Origin: Deltaproteobacteria bacterium
GTDB lineage: Bacteria > Desulfobacterota > DSM-4660 > Desulfatiglandales > HGW-15
Assembly: GCA_016926135.1 (NCBI GenBank)
Contig: JAFGPH010000307.1
Location: 1-37,201, forward strand
Direction of reading: 5' to 3'
Length of the DNA: 37,201 nucleotides
Position numbers and translations under genes: made by a program. The notes under the pieces are model-generated. The model worked only from the letters and a program-made list of their open reading frames with translations. It was not told the origin of the DNA and did no database searches. Positions 32,015 through 37,201 of the stretch are shown here, piece by piece. Position 1 is the stretch's first letter. Every line of letters starts with the position of its first letter.

Positions 32015-33139
32015 ATGAGTCCAGAGACCAAGAAGGTAAAAGGCGGCACAGGTGCCCAGGGTCGGCAAACGGCCGCCGTCGTGGTCATCGATGATGAAGA
32101 GCCCATGTGCGAGGGTTGCCGGCAAACCCTTGAGGAGAGCGGGTTCACAACTGCGACGGCTCTCAACGGGTCGGAAGGCGTCCAGCTGGTCCAGGAGGTT
32201 CGACCCCGGGTGGTTCTTGTGGATCTGAAGATGCCGGGTGTCAGCGGTATCGAGGTGCTTCGGATGATCACCGAGATCGATTCTGCCATCGTTCCCATCG
32301 TGATCACCGGCTACGGGACAATCGATTCGGCCGTCGAATCCATGAAGATGGGGGCCTTCGATTTCCTCACCAAGCCCTTTGAACCTGAGAAACTCGTTGA
32401 ATCCGTTCGACGGGGGATGAAGCTCAGCCTCCTGAGGCATGAATCGAGCGAAAGGAAGGCGGTCCGGGAGGAGGCGCCCGAGGGGGAGGCCCCGAGCAAG
32501 CAGGATGTACTTTTGAAGGGGTTGTCGGTGCTCTCCGAGAGCTATTCGGCGGGTTTTGATCGGGTGGATTTTCTCGATGAGTTGAACCGGCTGGAGGAGG
32601 AGGCCAAATACCACGCCGACGGGCTCGGCAGGGTCAAGAAGAGAGAGAAGGCCATCCTGGATGTGGTTCACGAATTGACCCTCGTGGACGAGATCGTCAG
32701 GAAGCATGATTACAGCAAGAGCGCCCTGATCCAGATCCTCTTGGAGACACAGGCCACGTTGCACTGGCTTCCCCGTCATGTCCTGAAATGGGTATCCAAA
32801 CGCCTGAACGTGCCTATTGGAGAGATTTACAATATCGCGACCTTTTATGAGGCCTTCAGCCTTGAGCCCCAGGGTGCCCATACGGTCCAGGTGTGCATGG
32901 GCACGGCCTGCCACGTGCGGGGGGCCCCGGATCTGCTCAGAAAGGCATCGGCCGTTCTCGGCATTGAGGAAGGCCAGACCGATGAGCGACAGCAGTTCAC
33001 ACTCAAGACGGTCCACTGCCTCGGATGCTGCGCCCTGTCCCCCGTACTTGAGGTGGATGGGACCTACATGAGCAATCCGTCTCTGTCTCAACTGGAAAAG
33101 GCTTTCGGCTCTCTGGCGGAAGAGGAGGTGACCAAATGA
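32015..33139 (+). CDS. Receiver domain fused to NuoE-type [2Fe-2S] NADH dehydrogenase subunit
   Basis: A 374-residue fusion; the ATG at 32015 follows a GGAAAGGAGAGGAAAGG stretch. Residues 20-140 are a CheY/NtrC-like receiver with Asp26-Asp27, phosphoacceptor Asp70 (VLVDLKMPG), Thr98 and Lys120 all present, so it should accept phosphate. A charged linker with coiled-coil character spans about 145-215. Residues about 215-365 are the thioredoxin-like NuoE/HydA domain, with the [2Fe-2S] ligands Cys294, Cys299 (CMGTACHVRG) and Cys335, Cys339 (CLGCC). NuoE passes electrons near the FMN site of NuoF. The stop overlaps the start of the NuoF gene (ATGA), indicating a tight complex. Direct phospho-control of an electron-transfer subunit is an inference. 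Confidence 0.9.
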   Translation: MSPETKKVKGGTGAQGRQTAAVVVIDDEEPMCEGCRQTLEESGFTTATALNGSEGVQLVQEVRPRVVLVDLKMPGVSGIEVLRMITEIDSAIVPIVITGYGTIDSAVESMKMGAFDFLTKPFEPEKLVESVRRGMKLSLLRHESSERKAVREEAPEGEAPSKQDVLLKGLSVLSESYSAGFDRVDFLDELNRLEEEAKYHADGLGRVKKREKAILDVVHELTLVDEIVRKHDYSKSALIQILLETQATLHWLPRHVLKWVSKRLNVPIGEIYNIATFYEAFSLEPQGAHTVQVCMGTACHVRGAPDLLRKASAVLGIEEGQTDERQQFTLKTVHCLGCCALSPVLEVDGTYMSNPSLSQLEKAFGSLAEEEVTK

Positions 33140-35028
33140 AGAAGCTGGCTTCCATGAAGGACCTGGATACCCTCCGGAAGACGATCGCGTCGGAGCGCAA
33201 GAAGAAACCCATTTCGATTACGATCTGCTCCGGAACGGGGTGCCTCACGTGCGGATCGGCAGACCTCGCGAGCGCCTTTCACAAGGAAATCATGAAACAG
33301 GGACTGTATGAAACCGTGGAACTGCGAAGATCCGGCTGCCACGGCTTCTGCGAACGCGGTCCGGTCACGATCATCCTCCCCCAGAAGATCTGCTACCTCC
33401 AGATGAAGCCGAAGGACGTCGCGGAGGTGGTCACAAAGACGATCCAGGGAAACGAAGTCGTGGACCGGCTGGTGTACCACGATCCCGCGACGGGGGAGAA
33501 GGCCGTCCATGTGGACGATATCCCCTTCTACAAGCACCAGATGCGGTTCCTGCTCGCCAACAACGCCGTCATCGACCCCAGCGACATTCATGACTACATC
33601 GGGATCGGCGGGTACTCGGCCCTTGCGAAAGCGCTCACCAAGTTGACCGAGCAGGAGGTCATCGAGACGGTGAAGGAGGCCAATTTGAGAGGTCGGGGGG
33701 GCGGCGGGTTCCCGGCCGGAGTCAAATGGGAGACAACACGACATGCGCCCGGCGATCCGAAATATGTGATCGTCAACGGCGACGAAGGCGATCCCGGTGC
33801 GTACATGGACCGGAGCCTCCTGGAGGGGAACCCCCACGGCGTGCTGGAGGGCCTGATCATCGGCGGGTATGCCATAGGCGCCCATGAGGGGTTCTTCTAC
33901 GTGCGACAGGAATACCCGCTCGCCCTCAAGAACACACAGCGCGCCATTGAACAGGCCAGGGAATACGGGCTCCTCGGGGAAAACATCCTAGGGAGCGGCT
34001 TTGACTTCGATGTGCGCATCCATCGAGGGGCCGGCGCGTTCGTATCCGGGGAGTCTTCCGCACTGATGAATGCGATCGAGGGTCATGTGGGAGAACCCCG
34101 GCCGAAATACATCCACACATCCGAGAAGGGCATCTGGGACCGGCCTTCCTGCCTGAACAACGTGGAGACCTGGGCCAACGTCCCCTTCATCATCAATAAC
34201 GGCTCTTCCTGGTTCAGGGGCATGGGCACGAAGGGGAGCAGCGGGACCAAGGTCTTCTCACTCGTCGGCAAGGTGAACAATACGGGACTGGTGGAGGTCC
34301 CGATGGGCATCCCTCTCCGGGACATTATCTTCAAGATCGGAGGGGGGATCCGGGGGGGACGGAAATTCAAGGCGGTCCAGACCGGAGGTCCGTCCGGCGG
34401 GGTCTTGCCCGAAGCCCTGCTGGACATCCCCGTGGACTTCGACGAGTTGACCAAGGCCGGGTCCATGATGGGCTCGGGCGGCATGATCGTGATGGACGAG
34501 GATACGTGCATGGTGGATACGGCCCGGTACTATGTGGATTTTCTTGCGCACGAATCCTGCGGCAAATGCGCCCCGTGCAGGGAGGGTCTTCGTCAGATGC
34601 TCCTCATCCTCAACGACATCACCTCGGGCAGGGGGAGGGAGGGAGACATTGAACTCCTCCAGGAGCTGTCGGAGGTCATGAAGGAGGCCTCCCTGTGTGC
34701 CCTCGGCCAATCCGCTGCCAACCCGGTGTTGAGCACCATCAAACACTTCAGGGCCGAGTACGAGGCCCACATCCGGGAAGGCCGCTGCCCGGCACGTGTG
34801 TGCAAGGGGTTGATCCGGTACAGCATTGACGAGGACAAATGCAAGGGTTGCGGATTGTGCAAGAAGAACTGTCCCGCTGACGCGGTTACCGAAGTGGAAA
34901 AGAAACGCTTCGTGATCGATCAGGAGAAGTGCATCCGGTGCGGCGCCTGTTTCGCGGTTTGCCCGGATAAGTTCTCCGCGGTGATCAAGACGTCGGAAGG
35001 CAGGGAGCCCGCAGCCGTTGCTGCATAG
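33136..35028 (+). CDS. NuoF/HydB-type NADH-binding flavoprotein with extra Fe-S domains
   Basis: A 630-residue subunit that should oxidise or reduce NAD(P)H through FMN. An N-terminal thioredoxin-like [2Fe-2S] domain has Cys31, Cys36, Cys68 and Cys72. The NADH site GRGGGGFPAGVKW lies at about 187-199 and the FMN site NGDEGDPGAYMDR at about 215-227. The N3 [4Fe-4S] motif ESCGKCAPCREG is at about 474-485 with a later Cys near 520. The C-terminus adds two ferredoxin motifs, CKGCGLCKKNCP and CIRCGACFAVCP. This layout matches HydB of bifurcating hydrogenases and NAD-linked formate dehydrogenases rather than respiratory complex I, whose NuoF lacks the extra ends. Confidence 0.93.
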   Translation: MKKLASMKDLDTLRKTIASERKKKPISITICSGTGCLTCGSADLASAFHKEIMKQGLYETVELRRSGCHGFCERGPVTIILPQKICYLQMKPKDVAEVVTKTIQGNEVVDRLVYHDPATGEKAVHVDDIPFYKHQMRFLLANNAVIDPSDIHDYIGIGGYSALAKALTKLTEQEVIETVKEANLRGRGGGGFPAGVKWETTRHAPGDPKYVIVNGDEGDPGAYMDRSLLEGNPHGVLEGLIIGGYAIGAHEGFFYVRQEYPLALKNTQRAIEQAREYGLLGENILGSGFDFDVRIHRGAGAFVSGESSALMNAIEGHVGEPRPKYIHTSEKGIWDRPSCLNNVETWANVPFIINNGSSWFRGMGTKGSSGTKVFSLVGKVNNTGLVEVPMGIPLRDIIFKIGGGIRGGRKFKAVQTGGPSGGVLPEALLDIPVDFDELTKAGSMMGSGGMIVMDEDTCMVDTARYYVDFLAHESCGKCAPCREGLRQMLLILNDITSGRGREGDIELLQELSEVMKEASLCALGQSAANPVLSTIKHFRAEYEAHIREGRCPARVCKGLIRYSIDEDKCKGCGLCKKNCPADAVTEVEKKRFVIDQEKCIRCGACFAVCPDKFSAVIKTSEGREPAAVAA

Positions 35029-35056
35029 GGGGCGCCAGAGGAAAGGGGGAAGTGAA

Positions 35057-35608
35057 GTGAAAGAAATCAGGCTGAAGATCGACGGAAAGGACGTGACGGC
35101 CCAGGAGGGCACGACGGTTTTTGAGGCGGCGAAGGCCGCGGGGATTCGTATTCCCAGCTTGTGTTACATGGAAAAGCTGAAGCCCTATGGGGGGTGCCGA
35201 CTGTGCATGGTGGAGATCACCAGGAATGGACGCAAGAGGCTCGTGGCATCCTGTGCCTATCCCGTAGAGGAGGGCCTGGAAGTGCAGACCAAAACCGAGA
35301 AGGTGATCAAGATACGCAGGATACTCATCGAGCTTCTCTGGCCTGCGGCACAGAAATATGCGGCGGAGTACGGCGTGACCCGATCGAGATTCCGGACAAC
35401 GAACACGGATTGCAGCCTGTGCGGCATCTGCGTTCGTTACTGTGCCGAAGTCAAGAAAATGAACGCCATTTACTTCAAGGGCAGGGGTGTTGATCGGGAA
35501 ATCGCGCTTGTTCCGGATCTGGGTCGGGAGTGCCTCTACTGCAGGGAGTGCTTTGCCTACTGCACGGGTGGAAAGATCCTGAATGAAATGGACAGGCTTT
35601 ATGCATAG
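35057..35608 (+). CDS. Short NuoG/HoxU-like ferredoxin subunit without His-Cys3 cluster
   Basis: A 183-residue protein; I chose the GTG at 35057, preceded by a GGGGGA, because the complex I G-subunit fold begins right there. Residues 1-80 form a [2Fe-2S] ferredoxin with Cys36, Cys47, Cys50 and Cys66. Two [4Fe-4S] motifs follow: Cys119-122-125-129 and Cys159-162-165-169. Between them and the first domain, where NuoG/HydA have the HxxxCxxCxxxxxC cluster, the sequence goes directly from IELLWPAAQK to YGVTRSRF, so that cluster is lost. No catalytic domain follows. It should act as the electron exit of the E-F-G module. It ends the operon. Confidence 0.88.
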   Translation: MKEIRLKIDGKDVTAQEGTTVFEAAKAAGIRIPSLCYMEKLKPYGGCRLCMVEITRNGRKRLVASCAYPVEEGLEVQTKTEKVIKIRRILIELLWPAAQKYAAEYGVTRSRFRTTNTDCSLCGICVRYCAEVKKMNAIYFKGRGVDREIALVPDLGRECLYCRECFAYCTGGKILNEMDRLYA

Positions 35609-35998
35609 GGGCCTTGTTTTCCCTCAGAGATAGGCTGTGGACCATGCTGACCATGTTGATGGATGGGTGGAAGGGGGCTCCTCGTTGGCAAAGGCCACGA
35701 AGGGAAATCACCTCCTGCCGGGGGTTGCCCTCAAAAGGCGCGCCGGTTTGAGGAGCCCGGCCACAGCGCAGGAGGATGGATAGCAGGGAGAGGATTTACC
35801 GTCTGGCGCGACACCCTGAGTGCCTCGGCAAGATAAGGGAATCGGGAAGAATGGGCGCCCGGCGCCGTTTTGGATTGGCCCCGATCGCGGACGGCAGGGG
35901 GGAAGAAGGATTGTCGTGAAAAGCCTGATGGAAAAGACCTCAAGGGCATGGAAGAGACGGTAGAGCACGAACAGCGTTGACGGATTCGAGAGGAGAGA
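35609..35998. other. Gap between the convergent diaphorase operon and SDR gene
   Basis: No convincing gene is seen in these 390 bases. CCTCAAA (35729-35735) and TTTGAGG (35747-35753) bracket a GGCGCGCC palindrome, a possible hairpin without T tract. A small GGCGC/GCGCC stem followed by GTTTTGG lies near 35860-35876 and could serve as a weak terminator. Confidence 0.4.
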
Positions 35999-36769
35999 TC
36001 AAATATTCGACCTGGATTGACATCCGTCCACGTTGATGCACGCACCGGTGACGAGACTCGCTCGTCCGGATGCGAGAAAGACGACCACATTGGCGATCTC
36101 TTCGGGTCTCCCGAAGCGTCCCAGAGGCATCTCGCGCTTGACGAATTCAGCAATTCCCTCCGGGTCAGCCTTCATTCGTCGCTGCCATCCTCCGCCCGGA
36201 AAAAGGATGGAACCCGGCGCTACAGTGTTCACGCGGATGCCGTCTCCCGCGAATTCACGGGCCAGGGCCTTGCAAAGGCTGATCTCTGCCGCCTTTGCCG
36301 CGTTGTAGGTGATGTGGCCTCCACTCTCCCTCCCCCAGACGGAGGAGATCATGATGATCGCACCGCCCTGCTGCTTCTTCATCGCAGGGATCACAGCCCT
36401 GCTCATCCGCGCTGCGGAAACCAGGTTGAGATCAAGGATATCGTGCCACTCGCTGTCCGGGATCTCCAGGGTGGGGGTATAACGACTGCCTCCCACATTG
36501 TTGATCAGGACATCGATCCGGCCATAGTGCCTCAGGGTCTCCTGGACGAAGGCTTCGGCCTCCGCGGCCTGGGTGACATCGGCAGGCCTGGCAAAGACCT
36601 TAACGCCGAAGGTTCTCATAGACTGGGCGGCATTTTCCAGCTCTGCCGCGTTTCTTGCGCATAGGCTCAATCTTGCGCCCTCCTGGGCGAATCCCCCGGC
36701 TATGGCTTTGCCGATCCCGCGGCTCGCCCCCGTGACCATGACCACTTTGTCCAAGAGTCCCAGATCCAT
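35999..36769 (-). CDS. Short-chain dehydrogenase/reductase (SDR)
   Basis: A 256-residue classical SDR; the ATG at 36769 follows AGGAGAAGGA. The cofactor loop TGASRGIGKAIA lies at about 12-23, LINNVGG near 88-94, the catalytic Ser in MISSVWG, Tyr and Lys in ITYNAAK, and the C-terminal PEEIANVVVFLAS and GACINVDG blocks are standard. Such enzymes oxidise or reduce a hydroxyl/keto group with NAD(P)H; the FabG/3-hydroxyacyl branch is likely but the substrate is not determined. It is alone on its strand at the end of the window. Confidence 0.9.
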   Translation of the reverse strand: MDLGLLDKVVMVTGASRGIGKAIAGGFAQEGARLSLCARNAAELENAAQSMRTFGVKVFARPADVTQAAEAEAFVQETLRHYGRIDVLINNVGGSRYTPTLEIPDSEWHDILDLNLVSAARMSRAVIPAMKKQQGGAIIMISSVWGRESGGHITYNAAKAAEISLCKALAREFAGDGIRVNTVAPGSILFPGGGWQRRMKADPEGIAEFVKREMPLGRFGRPEEIANVVVFLASGRASLVTGACINVDGCQSRSNI

Positions 36770-36957
36770 CGTCCTTCTCCTTTCCGGGCCATTGAAAGGC
36801 TTCGGTCCCTTCGCATTCAGGGACACGCCTGCAGTTTGTAAGCATACGCCATTCCCATCCTGTTTGTCCATGGGACCCATGAAGCATCCTGCGCGCCAAG
36901 GGGAAGTCTAAAGTGGAGCCCGTCAGGGGAATGGGGTTCGAATTGAGAAAGGAGAGA

Positions 36958-37050
36958 ATGACCGCTGATGCTTTCAATTGCTCATATCGCAGGTTCTTGA
37001 GATCGCTGATATCCTGTGGATCCCGGAAGAACTCACAGGTGAAAAACTAG
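36958..37050 (+). CDS. Possible small or truncated open frame
   Basis: An ATG at 36958 has an excellent AAAGGAGAGA directly before it and opens 30 codons to a TAG at 37048. The product begins MTADAFNCSYRRFLRSL and is not recognised. A neighbouring frame (from about 36978) reads on as ISQVLEIADILWIPEEL, so a frameshifted gene start is possible. The sequence after 37120 is C-rich and low in complexity (CCCCCACCCGTCCCCC). Weak evidence only. Confidence 0.2.
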   Translation: MTADAFNCSYRRFLRSLISCGSRKNSQVKN

Positions 37051-37201
37051 GCTTTCAGACCCACTCAGTAAACCAGTACCAGGCCCCAAGTCCATGGTGC
37101 GGACCCAATCGACTTTGTCCACTTAGTCCAGAACGTCCCCCACCCGTCCCCCACCCCTCACGGCCGTAGCCCATAAACACAGGATATTGAAGGACTGAAG
37201 G

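Noticed and set aside
1..37201. CRISPR array, tRNA or rRNA genes, transposase genes
   Set aside because: No regular direct repeats with spacers, no cloverleaf with CCA-type end and no transposase motif were seen; weak tRNAs could escape reading by eye.

Overview
The window is a GC-rich bacterial chromosome segment of 37.2 kb with about 26 intact protein genes and no tRNA, rRNA, CRISPR array or insertion sequence that I could see. The content suggests a strict or facultative anaerobe, most likely a deltaproteobacterium (Desulfobacterota). The clues are a NuoE/F/G-type diaphorase of the kind found with bifurcating hydrogenases and formate dehydrogenases, a flavodoxin-ferredoxin (EFR1-type) protein, a thiolase/DUF35 pair, NtrC-type sigma-54 regulation and a non-adenylylated type I glutamine synthetase. 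This assignment is inference from gene content; no marker gene in the window settles it.

Layout. 1-2539: an FMN split-barrel protein, NagZ and CysQ, the last two overlapping by ATGA. 2540-4132: a hypothetical protein on the minus strand, then an AT-richer gap with a gene remnant and nested inverted repeats. 4133-5600: an RluA-type pseudouridine synthase and RsmG, head to head. 5593-14274 (minus strand): a surface-polysaccharide operon read as GT4 glycosyltransferase, WecA-type phosphosugar transferase, a 1006-residue twelve-repeat/HEAT protein, an NlpC/P60 protein with a probable outer-membrane barrel tail, and an O-antigen ligase/polymerase with TPRs. 14429-17063: glutamine synthetase followed by a stand-alone class II aminoacyl-tRNA-synthetase-like core. 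17064-18937: a truncated 2'-5' RNA ligase, a metallo-beta-lactamase-fold protein lacking the usual bridging Asp, and a small orphan protein. 19059-25226: a lipoprotein, a LOG-family protein, an M48 protease with TPRs, a CocE-type hydrolase and the EFR1-type protein. 25540-28255: an XRE/cupin regulator, a thiolase-fold protein lacking the nucleophilic Cys, and its DUF35 partner. 28413-35608: the signalling and electron-transfer locus. 35999-36769 (minus): an SDR oxidoreductase.

The most interesting region is 28345-35608. A Cache-domain histidine kinase and an NtrC-type activator overlap as one transcription unit. They are followed by a near-consensus sigma-54 promoter (31919-31934) and then by a three-gene NADH-diaphorase operon. 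Its first product is a receiver domain fused to a NuoE [2Fe-2S] subunit, with all phosphorylation residues kept. Its last product is a NuoG-like wire that lacks both the His-Cys3 cluster and any catalytic domain. The arrangement suggests that one phosphorelay controls both transcription and, perhaps directly, the activity of an NAD(P)H-linked electron-transfer module whose terminal partner is encoded elsewhere. A second candidate system is the thiolase-like/DUF35 pair, which resembles retro-aldolase complexes more than a true thiolase.
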